Source: an uncultured Clostridia bacterium
Lineage (GTDB): Bacteria; Bacillota; Clostridia; TANB77; CAG-508
DNA length: 64,000 nt
Assembly (NCBI GenBank): GCA_948524275.1
Contig: CAOSLI010000004.1
Span: 62,001 to 126,000, forward strand
Direction of reading: 5' to 3'
Part shown: piece by piece, positions 26,109 to 33,629 of the stretch
Numbering within the stretch: position 1 is the stretch's first letter
How the letters are laid out: each line of letters begins with the position of its first letter
Program-made: the position numbers and the translations under genes
Notes under the pieces: generated by a model
Database searches by the model: none
The model's input: only the letters and a program-made list of their open reading frames with translations
What the model was told of the DNA's origin: nothing

Positions 26109-27287
26109 TCAAAATATGATTTTTTCTTTGGTGCCAATGCTTTCTATTACGGTATAAGTTACCTTCACCTCATAATAGCTATCATATTCTATCGTTTCTA
26201 TATTTTTATCAATTATATCTCCCTCAATTAGTGTATCTAATTTTTCTTCTGCTTTAAGTTTCCCTAAGTTTTCAGCTTCTTCCTTGCTGTGATTTACCTC
26301 AGTTTCCTCTATTTCATAGTTGGTATACTTTATAAGCTCTACGGGTATATAAAAATTGGAGAATAATTTAATATTTTTATTTGAGTATATTGTATCATAA
26401 TTTTTAAATTTTGAAAGCCTTTTATAAAAATTTATCTTAAAATTTTTTATTTTTATTGCGTATTTTTTATTTATGTTACCCGTTCTTTCCTTTTTTCGTT
26501 CTATTTTGTCAATTTTTTCAGTTTGAGAATAGATTACTTTCCCTTTTACGACTCCATTACTATTTACATAATATTTTCCTGTGTACTTTCCTTCCATCCA
26601 ACCAGCTATAAGTAGGTCTCCTTTTTTTACTTGCATTCCCTTTTCTGCTATTATAGTGCCATTTTGTGCGTTTATACTATAAATCTCAGCATCTTTGCTT
26701 GCTACAATATTACTAAAACTGCTTTCATCCACTATCTCAGGTTTTTCCCTTGCCTCAACAATTTTTACTATTGCATTTGTTCCCTTAATTTCAATTCCAA
26801 CCCATGCTAAATCATCTCTATCAATCCTGATTTTATTAACTATATCTTCTAATTTTAATTTGCTTTTTCTTGTACCAACCTTTAGTCCTTGATTGTTTAC
26901 AATTTCTAATATTTCTTCAGATTTTATTTTATCATTTCCTGTGATTTCAATATTCCATATAAATCTTGAGCATGCAAATATTACCGCTATTATGCATATT
27001 AGTAAAATAAAGAATTCCTTCCTTTTTCTATATCTTTTTGCTAAAAATGGTATTCCCCTTTTCTTTTCTATCTTTATTCTACAACCATTTTGTTTCGCTA
27101 TTTTCAAAAGTTCTTTGTACTTATCTATTCCTACCTTGGCATTTAATATTGTTGATGTTTTTCTGTCCAGTCCCCATAAAAATATGCCATTTTTCATACA
27201 AATATTAATAAATCGTTCTATGTAGTAACCTTCAATTTGTATTGTTATATAACCAAATATATAGTTTAATAAAATTTTTATATGCAT
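26109..27287 (-). CDS. yqfD: Sporulation protein YqfD
   Basis: A 392-aa membrane protein made under sigma-E in the mother cell. A cytoplasmic N-terminus (LDRKTSTILNAKVGIDKYKELLKIAKQNGCRIKIEKKRG) precedes a membrane segment (about 95-112), then the long extracytoplasmic part with IEITGNDKIKSEEIL, WVGIEIKGTNAIVKIVEAREKPEI and the KGDLLIAGWMEGKYTG block. All are usual for YqfD. It follows yqfC with three bases between them. Exact role in the spore is unknown. Confidence 0.92.
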   Translation of the reverse strand: MHIKILLNYIFGYITIQIEGYYIERFINICMKNGIFLWGLDRKTSTILNAKVGIDKYKELLKIAKQNGCRIKIEKKRGIPFLAKRYRKRKEFFILLICIIAVIFACSRFIWNIEITGNDKIKSEEILEIVNNQGLKVGTRKSKLKLEDIVNKIRIDRDDLAWVGIEIKGTNAIVKIVEAREKPEIVDESSFSNIVASKDAEIYSINAQNGTIIAEKGMQVKKGDLLIAGWMEGKYTGKYYVNSNGVVKGKVIYSQTEKIDKIERKKERTGNINKKYAIKIKNFKINFYKRLSKFKNYDTIYSNKNIKLFSNFYIPVELIKYTNYEIEETEVNHSKEEAENLGKLKAEEKLDTLIEGDIIDKNIETIEYDSYYEVKVTYTVIESIGTKEKIIF

Positions 27288-27290
27288 TAT

Positions 27291-27554
27291 TTATACCTCA
27301 TTTTTCTCATAGTCAATGCTTTCAATTAGTCCTGTTATTATTAAATCATCTTTAGTCATTTCGTTCATTGTCAAATTAAACCCATTTATGTTTATTAATC
27401 CGCTAGACATTTTTATCCTGATAAAAAAGTCTTGATATTCTAAAATACATTTATAATTTTCAATTAGCATTTTATTAAATCCCAATATTGTCACCTTTGG
27501 GATTTCAGAGCTTATTTCCTCTGGTATGTCAAATAATTTATCAAACTTTCCCAT
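27291..27554 (-). CDS. yqfC: Sporulation protein YqfC (YabP/YqfC family)
   Basis: An 87-aa protein, MGKFDKLFDIPEEISSEIPKVTILGFNKMLIENYKCILEYQ, then IRIKMSSGLININGFNL and ITGLIESIDY, which is the full YabP/YqfC pattern. I use the Met that keeps the usual length; the longer frame overlaps pdaA by 35 bases. The pair with yqfD is constant in spore formers. Confidence 0.88.
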   Translation of the reverse strand: MGKFDKLFDIPEEISSEIPKVTILGFNKMLIENYKCILEYQDFFIRIKMSSGLININGFNLTMNEMTKDDLIITGLIESIDYEKNEV

Positions 27555-27558
27555 TTCT

Positions 27559-28407
27559 CTACCTCTCAAAGTCATCGATTGATTTAAATTCATATCCTGC
27601 TTCTCTTGTTTGCTTTATAATATAGTCTAAAATATTTGCATTGTCCTTTGATGTTGCATGTAGAAGCATTATTTCGCCATTATGAAGATTATCTAAAATT
27701 TTCTTTTTTCCATAGTCTTCTCTTCCTTGTTTGCTTTCTTCCCAATCATCATATGCAAATGACCACATGATAGTTTTGTATCCAAGTGAGTTTGTATATG
27801 CTACAGTTTTCTCACTATATTCGCCTTTTGGTGGTCTTATATATTTCATCTCATAACCAAATTTGTCAAATACTAGCTTATGCAAACTCATAACATCTTC
27901 TTTTATCACATCTTCTGTGCATTCTGGCATTGTTTTGTGTTTAAAAGTATGATTTCCAATTATGTGTCCTTCATCAATCATTCTTTTTACAATATCTTCA
28001 CTAGTATTTACGAAATGCCCAGTAACAAAAAATACCGCATTTACTTCATTTTCTTTTAGAACATCCAATATTTGATTAGTATATCCACCCTCATATCCAA
28101 CATCAAATGTTAAGTATATATATGGTTTGTCGATATTTCCCATAGCATATCCATCAAATTCGTCTATAATTTTTTTATTTACTGCACCCAAATCAGGCTG
28201 AGAATGATTATCATTTCTCTTTATTCCCCAACCAATCTTTTTTGTGCTAAGCACCGAACTGCTATTAGCAATGATAGTTTGACAATTTGAGCCTATACTT
28301 GCTGCTAAAATTATTATTATGATAAATATTAAAAATGCTGTCACAACCACCATATTTATGACTTTGTTCATACACCATCTTCTTAAGCAATCAAAATTAA
28401 AACGCAT
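27559..28407 (-). CDS. pdaA: Polysaccharide deacetylase, PdaA type
   Basis: A 282-aa exported NodB-family enzyme. A membrane anchor is near residues 17-37. The catalytic motifs are TFDVGYEGG (motif 1, variant of TFDDG), HTFKHKTM (motif 2), RPPKGEYSEKT (motif 3) and LLHATS (motif 5). PdaA removes acetyl groups from muramic acid to make the delta-lactam of spore cortex, needed for germination. AGGAGGAAGG lies upstream of the first Met. It heads the sporulation part of the cluster. Confidence 0.9.
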   Translation of the reverse strand: MRFNFDCLRRWCMNKVINMVVVTAFLIFIIIIILAASIGSNCQTIIANSSSVLSTKKIGWGIKRNDNHSQPDLGAVNKKIIDEFDGYAMGNIDKPYIYLTFDVGYEGGYTNQILDVLKENEVNAVFFVTGHFVNTSEDIVKRMIDEGHIIGNHTFKHKTMPECTEDVIKEDVMSLHKLVFDKFGYEMKYIRPPKGEYSEKTVAYTNSLGYKTIMWSFAYDDWEESKQGREDYGKKKILDNLHNGEIMLLHATSKDNANILDYIIKQTREAGYEFKSIDDFER

Positions 28408-28495
28408 ACCTTCCTCCTAACACGAATTTATTTAAGATTATTTTTCTTTTCTTAATTATATTAGATGTATAAAAAAGATATGCTCTTAATAACGC

Positions 28496-28535
28496 AAAAA
28501 AACTGTTAATGTTATCTCTAACATAAACAGTTTTT
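28496..28535 (-). terminator. Terminator of the pilin/FGE fusion gene
   Basis: A long near-perfect hairpin (AAAAACTGTT...AACAGTTTTT), extended inwards by ATGTTA/TAACAT, six bases after the stop; TTTTTTTGCG follows on the minus strand. Confidence 0.8.
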
Positions 28536-28540
28536 AGTTT

Positions 28541-29899
28541 TTATTTTACAAATAATGTAATTCTAAATCCTATATCTGTATTTGCATTATCTGAAATTTC
28601 CTTTCTTGATATTGCAGTATTAGAATTAGAAATTGCTCCTCCTCTAACAGTAGATAAGTTTTCTTTAGATGTATTTTCTAATGTCCATTCATATACATTT
28701 CCATCTAAATCATAAATATTATTTATCTTATCAGATGATGTTCCTGATATATTTATAGCATTTCCATGATTTCCTATGTTTGAATTACTTAAGTAGTTAC
28801 TGTTTCCTGAACTTTCAATAAATTTTAAAGTAGTATCCCAAGCATATCCACTACAAAGTCTTGACACCACATATTCATTTCTTGCAAAATTATTTGCTAA
28901 ACTAACAGCATCTTCTTTGCTAACAAAATTGTATATTGATTTGTTTTTTTGAATAGATACAGTTCCTAATGGTGATGTACTATTTCTCGCAACATCTGAT
29001 GTAGCTTCATATCTTCCTATGTAAAATCCTCCATATTCTAATACTGATTTTTTTTCTTGCTCATTTAACTTCTCATAAAAGTAATATGTAGAGTCTGCTC
29101 CATTATATATCTTTTGGCTTTGTGTTAATTCATCCATTCCACCTTTTGATTGTAAGCCAAAGCTATCTCTATCAAATGTTATATTTATCTCTCTTCTATC
29201 TTTATCATAAAAGCTCTTAGTAGGTATCCAAACAAACTCATTTCCTTGCTTATCTTTTATTACCAATCCACCAGAAATTATTTGTTCATCTTCTTTACTT
29301 GATACCATGTATCCTACTGGTACAATTGCCTTTGATCCATATTTATCAGTATACACTTTATTTATATCTTTAACTTCTTCTCCTGGAATGATTCCTTCAC
29401 TCTGACCCGAAAATTGTTCTTGCAATCTATGATATACTATGCCTTTATATTCTATTCCCCTTACATAGTATATTGTTTTGCTTCTCTCATTTATAATGTA
29501 CACATCTTGTGAGTTATCTGCAATATTTATATTTCTTGCTCCATAATTTAGTTTATTTATCTTTACTTTAAGCTTTTCATTTAATTGTTTCAAATTAATA
29601 ACATAATACTTATCGTTGTCATTTTCATTTTTTACTTTTATTGTACCTTGCATATCTTCTAGCATGCTAAGTGATCCATCATATTCTGGTCCAATACTTG
29701 ATAAATCACTATTATCTCTATATACGATATCAATACTTTCTCTTAATACATCAATATCATCTTTAAATGATGTATATTTCTTAACTGTACCTATATTGGT
29801 AAAGTTTACAACAATCGGTGTGCTTATCATTAGTAAAATAACAATTGTGATTACTAATGTGGCTAATGTTATACCTTTTTCACTCTTTAACTTTTGCAT
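28541..29899 (-). CDS. Type IV pilin-like N-terminus fused to an FGE/C-type-lectin-like domain
   Basis: A 452-aa protein. The N-terminus SEKGITLATLVITIVILLMIS is a class III-like prepilin signal with a 20-residue hydrophobic helix. Residues from about 160 form a formylglycine-enzyme (FGE-sulfatase, C-type-lectin fold) domain: GGLVIKDKQGNEFVWIPT, GGFYIGRYEAT, VSRLCSGYAWD, YDLDGNVYEWTLE, TVRGGAIS and GFRITLF. It lacks the paired active-site cysteines expected of true FGE. Such fusions occur in gut Clostridia and are thought to display a binding domain. No reverse transcriptase of a diversity-generating element is nearby. Confidence 0.82.
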   Translation of the reverse strand: MQKLKSEKGITLATLVITIVILLMISTPIVVNFTNIGTVKKYTSFKDDIDVLRESIDIVYRDNSDLSSIGPEYDGSLSMLEDMQGTIKVKNENDNDKYYVINLKQLNEKLKVKINKLNYGARNINIADNSQDVYIINERSKTIYYVRGIEYKGIVYHRLQEQFSGQSEGIIPGEEVKDINKVYTDKYGSKAIVPVGYMVSSKEDEQIISGGLVIKDKQGNEFVWIPTKSFYDKDRREINITFDRDSFGLQSKGGMDELTQSQKIYNGADSTYYFYEKLNEQEKKSVLEYGGFYIGRYEATSDVARNSTSPLGTVSIQKNKSIYNFVSKEDAVSLANNFARNEYVVSRLCSGYAWDTTLKFIESSGNSNYLSNSNIGNHGNAINISGTSSDKINNIYDLDGNVYEWTLENTSKENLSTVRGGAISNSNTAISRKEISDNANTDIGFRITLFVK

Positions 29900-30020
29900 A
29901 TTAATTCCTCGCTTTTCTATACATTTATAGAAATTAAATTTTTGATTTTCATATGTGCCAAATTAATTTTATTACATAAAAACTATTTTTGCAATAATAT
30001 ATTTGTATTTTAATGTAAAA

Positions 30021-30052
30021 CAGAGTAGCAATTATTCCAAATTACTACTCTG
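30021..30052 (-). terminator. Terminator of the 93-aa gene
   Basis: CAGAGTAG (30021-30028) pairs with CTACTCTG (30045-30052), and TTTTACATT follows on the minus strand. Confidence 0.65.
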
Positions 30053-30069
30053 CCTTATATTTCTTACAT

Positions 30070-30351
30070 TCATCTATCTCTACTATCTTCTATATTCTGA
30101 ATATTTACTCTATCTTTTCTGGCTTCAACTTTTATATTATTTAATCCATTAACTGTTCTTAAATCGTCTTTAGGCTTATTATCTTCATGATGCAAACTAG
30201 CAACAAGACTTGTATGAGTCTTTTCTTGCTTTTCTTGTATTTGCATAGCCATAGCTAATTCACCCTCAAATTTATATTCTTGAGCTTCTTCTACATCTTC
30301 AGTTGATAATGTTTTCCAGAATCTCTTTATACTATCTTGGAATCTTCCCAT
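30070..30351 (-). CDS. Hypothetical 93-aa protein
   Basis: No family recognised. The protein is hydrophilic and charged, with a helical N-terminal half (MGRFQDSIKRFWKTLSTEDVEEAQEYKFEGELAMAMQIQEK) and a basic end KDRVNIQNIEDSRDR, no cysteines and no membrane segment. A weak AAGGAG lies upstream and a terminator downstream, so a real single gene is likely. Nothing around it suggests a role. Confidence 0.6.
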   Translation of the reverse strand: MGRFQDSIKRFWKTLSTEDVEEAQEYKFEGELAMAMQIQEKQEKTHTSLVASLHHEDNKPKDDLRTVNGLNNIKVEARKDRVNIQNIEDSRDR

Positions 30352-30568
30352 TACTATTTTTTATCTCCTTTTGAATAATTTAAAATACTATAGATTTAAT
30401 TATAACATATATTTTTGTATTTTGCAAGTATTTTGGCATATTTTGATATAAGTTTCTATAAAATTGATTAATATAATCTAATTAATTTAATAATTTTTTT
30501 ATAATTACTTGACAAACTGCTATAGTTCGTATTATAATTCATAATGTTCATACCAGTTATATATTTAT

Positions 30569-30656
30569 GCAGATGTGGCGGAACTGGTAGACGCACAGGA
30601 CTTAAAATCCTGCGGACGAATAATCCGTGCCGGTTCGATTCCGGCCATCTGCACCA
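30569..30656 (+). tRNA. tRNA-Leu (anticodon UAA)
   Basis: 88 bases including the encoded CCA at 30654-30656. The acceptor stem GCAGATG pairs with CATCTGC, the anticodon loop CTTAAAA between CAGGA and TCCTG gives UAA, a class II long variable arm (GCGGACGAATAATCCGTGC) follows, and the T loop is GGTTCGATTCC. Reads UUA codons, the commonest leucine codon in this A+T-rich genome. Confidence 0.97.
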
Positions 30657-30671
30657 AATTTTATAATTTTT

Positions 30672-30703
30672 TAAGATATTGTAGATTATCATACAATATC
30701 TTA
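30672..30703 (+). terminator. tRNA-Leu terminator
   Basis: TAAGATATTGTA (30672-30683) pairs with TACAATATCTTA (30692-30703) directly after the tRNA; only a weak T-rich stretch follows. Confidence 0.6.
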
Positions 30704-30722
30704 ATTTATTTCAAAGTGTTGT

Positions 30723-30757
30723 AAATACTATCTTTTGGAGGTAGTATTTATTTTTTG
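30723..30757 (+). terminator. Second hairpin terminator in series
   Basis: AAATACTA (30723-30730) pairs with TAGTATTT (30742-30749), with TTTTTTG following. The loop contains TCTTTTGGAGG. Confidence 0.7.
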
Positions 30758-30786
30758 ATTATCTAAAATATTGTAAAATATTTTGC

Positions 30787-30822
30787 GCTTTGTACTATCT
30801 TCGGGTGGTACAAAGCATTTTT
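30787..30822 (+). terminator. Third hairpin terminator in series
   Basis: GCTTTGTAC (30787-30795) pairs with GTACAAAGC (30808-30816), then ATTTTTA. The loop TATCTTCGGGTG resembles the second hairpin's loop. Confidence 0.7.
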
Positions 30823-30836
30823 ATATATTAAGAATA

Positions 30837-30865
30837 TTGACAATGTCAAAGCTCAACTATATAAT
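30837..30865 (+). promoter_or_regulatory. Consensus promoter with a palindromic -35
   Basis: TTGACA (30837-30842) and TATAAT (30860-30865), 17 bases apart, both perfect. The -35 is part of the inverted repeat TTGACA-A-TGTCAA (30837-30849), a possible operator. It drives the 141-aa gene with a ~64-base leader that contains CTTGCAATTTGCAAG. Confidence 0.8.
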
Positions 30866-30935
30866 ATGATTATCTTGCAATTTGCAAGTTCATGTATAGT
30901 CAATCTCAACCGGATTTGGTAAGGAGGTACCAATT

Positions 30936-31361
30936 ATGAGAGAAAAGTTAAAAATTGCAAATCAAATGAGAGTCTCTCGGAAATCGTTTAGCCATAATGC
31001 AGAATCCTTAAAATTGTATTCAAAGTGTTATCACGCATATGTTAGTGAATGCATTTTTAAAGGAAAGGATAATTTCAAGGTTTCATTTGGCAGTAAATAC
31101 ATTCAAAGTTTTTCTGAAAGAGTGTCTGACTGGTACAACTATATTTTGGGTAATGTTCGTAGATTTTTTATAATTCACTTTACTAATAATGGTGATAGGA
31201 CTTTAATTGCCCAGTTAGGTGTATCAAAGCCAATTCATTTAAAAATTGCGCAAACGCCAAATGAATGGATTTTGTATGAATTCCTTGAACGAAATGGGTT
31301 CCGAGTTGCCAATGAGCATTTAAGCTTATCGGCAACAGTATACGAAATTGTTAGAGCATAA
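30936..31361 (+). CDS. Hypothetical 141-aa basic protein
   Basis: No family recognised. The protein is strongly basic and aromatic, opening MREKLKIANQMRVSRKSFSHNAESLKLYSK, with no membrane segment and a C-terminal ERNGFRVANEHLSLSATVYEIVRA. The first 30 residues could form an amphipathic or DNA-binding helix, but no clear helix-turn-helix is seen. It has an excellent AAGGAGG site, its own perfect promoter with palindromic -35 and its own terminator, so it is probably a real, regulated single gene. Phage or mobile origin is possible, not shown. Confidence 0.65.
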   Translation: MREKLKIANQMRVSRKSFSHNAESLKLYSKCYHAYVSECIFKGKDNFKVSFGSKYIQSFSERVSDWYNYILGNVRRFFIIHFTNNGDRTLIAQLGVSKPIHLKIAQTPNEWILYEFLERNGFRVANEHLSLSATVYEIVRA

Positions 31362-31365
31362 TGTC

Positions 31366-31392
31366 AACACCACCTTTAAATGAGGTGGTGTT
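31366..31392 (+). terminator. Terminator of the 141-aa gene
   Basis: AACACCACCT (31366-31375) pairs with AGGTGGTGTT (31383-31392), five bases after the stop. Confidence 0.75.
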
Positions 31393-31495
31393 AATTATGT
31401 ATTTTTAATTGATTATTATTTTTAATTATTATGAATATTTTTTTTAAATTTATACATAATAATTTATATAAAAACTAATTTAGGAGGATAATGTT

Positions 31496-31687
31496 ATGAA
31501 AGTTATAGATACAATTGCTTTAATACTAGTTATTATCGGCGCTATCAATTGGGGATTAATTGGTTTTTTTAATTTCAATCTAGTTGATACTATCTTTGGT
31601 GCTATGTCAGTAATTAGTAGAATAATTTATGCTTTAATTGGCATCTCTGGATTATGGTGCATTAGATTATTTTTTGATAATAAATAA
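31496..31687 (+). CDS. DUF378 small membrane protein
   Basis: A 63-aa protein with two membrane segments. The signature is the family's: ALILVIIGAINWGLIGFFNFNLVD, then ISRIIYALIGISGLW. DUF378 (YuzA-like) proteins have no known function. TAGGAGG precedes the ATG. It converges on the 109-aa gene with a shared hairpin. Confidence 0.9.
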   Translation: MKVIDTIALILVIIGAINWGLIGFFNFNLVDTIFGAMSVISRIIYALIGISGLWCIRLFFDNK

Positions 31688-31712
31688 TTTAAATTCTAAT
31701 ATTTTATAAGAT

Positions 31713-31754
31713 AAAAATACACTGTGAGTAAACTCTTACCCTCAGTGTATTTTT
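31713..31754. terminator. Bidirectional terminator
   Basis: AAAAATACACTG (31713-31724) pairs with CAGTGTATTTTT (31743-31754), with T runs on both strands, between two converging genes. Confidence 0.8.
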
Positions 31755-31776
31755 AGATAAATGCTCTGTTAGTTAC

Positions 31777-32106
31777 TTATGCTACCGCATGCTCTTTGCA
31801 CAGCTCTGCAAATTTCTTCGTAATGGATATTTTCTGAGTCTTTTGGTCGAACTTGAAAAAGCCCATTCGTATAAGCATATGAAAGTATGCGGAAAGCTCG
31901 CTGTTTGAAGTGATGTTTATGGGGTCCGGATCGAAGCCTTCAAGATATTCATCTTGTGTAAATTCCGTAACCCATTCACCCTTCTTCTGAGACATCTCAA
32001 CAACGTGCGATAGAATGTATTCAAGCTTAATGTTTTGCAGTTTGGAATTTTGAAATGTTCCAAATCTGGTAAGCCAAATACTTCCTAATGGTACATCCCT
32101 AAGCAT
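31777..32106 (-). CDS. Hypothetical 109-aa protein, G+C-rich
   Basis: No family recognised. The sequence reads as a soluble helical protein, possibly winged-helix-like: KLEYILSHVVEMSQKKGEWVT, then SELSAYFHMLIRMGFFKFDQKTQKISITKKFAEL, which has the helix-strand-strand order of a wing. Base composition is raised (about 40% G+C by eye). TTGCAT-17-TATAAT lies upstream, a perfect 9-bp hairpin (ATGCAAAAC/GTTTTGCAT, about 32140-32172) is in the leader and GGAGG precedes the ATG. A regulator is possible but unproven. Confidence 0.65.
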   Translation of the reverse strand: MLRDVPLGSIWLTRFGTFQNSKLQNIKLEYILSHVVEMSQKKGEWVTEFTQDEYLEGFDPDPINITSNSELSAYFHMLIRMGFFKFDQKTQKISITKKFAELCKEHAVA

Positions 32107-32176
32107 TTGTTTTCCTCCTTATAAACGTCTAAAGTAATAATGCAAAACGGAGTCTTCTGCATGTTTTGCATAATCC

Positions 32177-32205
32177 ATTATACCACAATTTAGTATATAA
32201 TGCAA
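32177..32205 (-). promoter_or_regulatory. Promoter of the 109-aa ORFan
   Basis: TTGCAT (32200-32205) and TATAAT (32177-32182) on the minus strand with exactly 17 bases between them, about 70 bases before the ATG. Confidence 0.7.
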
Positions 32206-32222
32206 GTTTTGGTAAAAAATTA

Positions 32223-32687
32223 TTAGAAATTTCTTTTTATTATCGCAAGTAGCATCTCTAATTCTATACTATCATTAATTGGTATCTCTACCATTGATTC
32301 TATCTCTTTGTCATTTATATCATTAAATTTTATATATTCATTTAATGCATTTCTAGAAATAAAAAACAAACTTCTTCCATCCTTTTTCCTTAACTTAAAC
32401 AATGGCGGATTACTAATATCTGTTTTTCTGACATTTTGTTCTCTAAGATTTTTGGCAAGGTTATGTAAAAATTTATAATCTTCTTCTAAAATTGTTGATT
32501 TCTCTTTTATATCAAAATATGATTCTATATATAGTAACATCTTTTCATGATATAACTTATTTTCTTCATTTGTATTGTTTTCAATGTTGTTAAGTTCATT
32601 TAAGATTTTATCTTCACCTTTTAATATTTGTATACTAATAGAACCTATGATTTGTTTAGCTTTTTTAATAATCTCTTCTATTTCCAT
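32223..32687 (-). CDS. Hypothetical 154-aa protein next to a Cro/CI-type repressor
   Basis: No family recognised. A hydrophilic, mostly helical protein (MEIEEIIKKAKQIIGSISIQILKGEDKIL; LEMLLAIIKRNF). The start is the Met after AGGAGAG; the longer frame adds 13 residues. It is divergent from the helix-turn-helix gene at 32811, with about 120 bases between the starts, so the two may form a regulated pair. No toxin or nuclease motif can be seen. Confidence 0.6.
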   Translation of the reverse strand: MEIEEIIKKAKQIIGSISIQILKGEDKILNELNNIENNTNEENKLYHEKMLLYIESYFDIKEKSTILEEDYKFLHNLAKNLREQNVRKTDISNPPLFKLRKKDGRSLFFISRNALNEYIKFNDINDKEIESMVEIPINDSIELEMLLAIIKRNF

Positions 32688-32810
32688 AACTACTCTCCTA
32701 TTTTCTATTTTAATATTTACAATCAATTTTAGTGGTTAACTTAACCACATTATAGCATACTTTTTGTAATAAAATCAATAATATATAATAATATTTAGGA
32801 GATTTTTACT

Positions 32811-33053
32811 GTGAGAAAGTATGATGGAAAATCAAATATTTCTGGAGAGTTTATTGAAAATATTCTTCATGAAAAGAAAATGACTAAAGAAGACCTGTGT
32901 AAAAAATTACAATTATCGGGAATAAACATTGATAGATGGCATTTATATAAAATTATTAATGGTAAAGTTATACTTAAAGATTTTGAACTGATTATAATAT
33001 GTACAATTTTAGATATCGACTTAAATGATTTAAAGAAATTAATTAACATATAA
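32811..33053 (+). CDS. XRE/Cro-CI-type helix-turn-helix protein
   Basis: An 80-aa protein starting with GTG 8 bases after AGGAG. It reads GEFIENILHEKKMTKEDLCKKLQLSGINIDRWHLYKIINGKVILKDFELIIICTILDIDLNDLKKLI, a compact XRE-type helix-turn-helix, unusual in the inserted SGINIDR between the two helices. It probably represses its own promoter and that of the divergent 154-aa gene. Confidence 0.75.
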   Translation: MRKYDGKSNISGEFIENILHEKKMTKEDLCKKLQLSGINIDRWHLYKIINGKVILKDFELIIICTILDIDLNDLKKLINI

Positions 33054-33115
33054 ATAAAAAGCGACTACCCCTGATTTAAAAGGATACTCACTTGTTCTTT
33101 TTATAATTCATATAT

Positions 33116-33418
33116 TTACGCTAATGTAACTTTGACTTTCTTTTGAGCTTCAACAAGCGATGGAATAAGCGGGCTATAGTTTGTTCCATCAAATACGTCT
33201 ACCTCAACAGTTCCATCAAATACATCTTTGTATTGATATGATACGTTTCTTTCGTTTTCTGCATATTTTACCATAAAAGTACTTGGATAAGCTTTTTCTA
33301 TTGTAGCTTCTTTCTCAAATGATTTTCCTCTTCCCAAAGATCCTTTTACAATAATCTTTTTTCCTATTTTGTTTTGAATGTCACTTTGTAAATTTACTAT
33401 GTCATTTTGATAAAGCAT
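33116..33418 (-). CDS. veg: Veg protein
   Basis: A 100-aa member of the Veg family (DUF1021): NDIVNLQSDIQNKIGKKIIVKGSLGRGKSFEKEATIEKAYPSTFMVKYAENERNVSYQYKDVF is the full signature. Veg is strongly expressed in Bacillus and stimulates biofilm formation by acting against SinR, though sinR has not been looked for here. A TTGACT-17-TAATTT promoter lies upstream and AGGTGATTTT precedes the ATG. Confidence 0.92.
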   Translation of the reverse strand: MLYQNDIVNLQSDIQNKIGKKIIVKGSLGRGKSFEKEATIEKAYPSTFMVKYAENERNVSYQYKDVFDGTVEVDVFDGTNYSPLIPSLVEAQKKVKVTLA

Positions 33419-33448
33419 AAAATCACCTACTTTTCTTATGATATTTTA

Positions 33449-33477
33449 AAATTATCATTATTTGTCGAAAAAGTCAA
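33449..33477 (-). promoter_or_regulatory. Promoter of veg
   Basis: TTGACT (33472-33477) and TAATTT (33449-33454) on the minus strand, 17 bases apart, 30 bases before the ATG. Confidence 0.55.
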
Positions 33478-33562
33478 TGTGGATTATGTCTATCAATTTT
33501 GTATCTTTTATTATAACTAGCTTTTAAAGTTTTGTTACATTTTTGTTACATTTATATTTAAA

Positions 33563-33593
33563 GTAATTATGTAACTAATTCGTACATAATTAC
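33563..33593 (-). terminator. Hairpin after spoIIQ
   Basis: GTAATTATGTA (33563-33573) pairs with TACATAATTAC (33583-33593). It lies 37 bases after the spoIIQ stop; the following minus-strand bases are only moderately T-rich. Confidence 0.5.
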
Positions 33594-33629
33594 CTTAAAA
33601 TTGTTTTTTAGAATTGACATAATATTTTA

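Noticed and set aside
30468..30692. Open frame over the tRNA-Leu gene, minus strand
   Set aside because: It covers a clear tRNA; its product (CRWPESNRHG...SPVRLPVPPHLHK) is the well-known mistranslation of tRNA genes.
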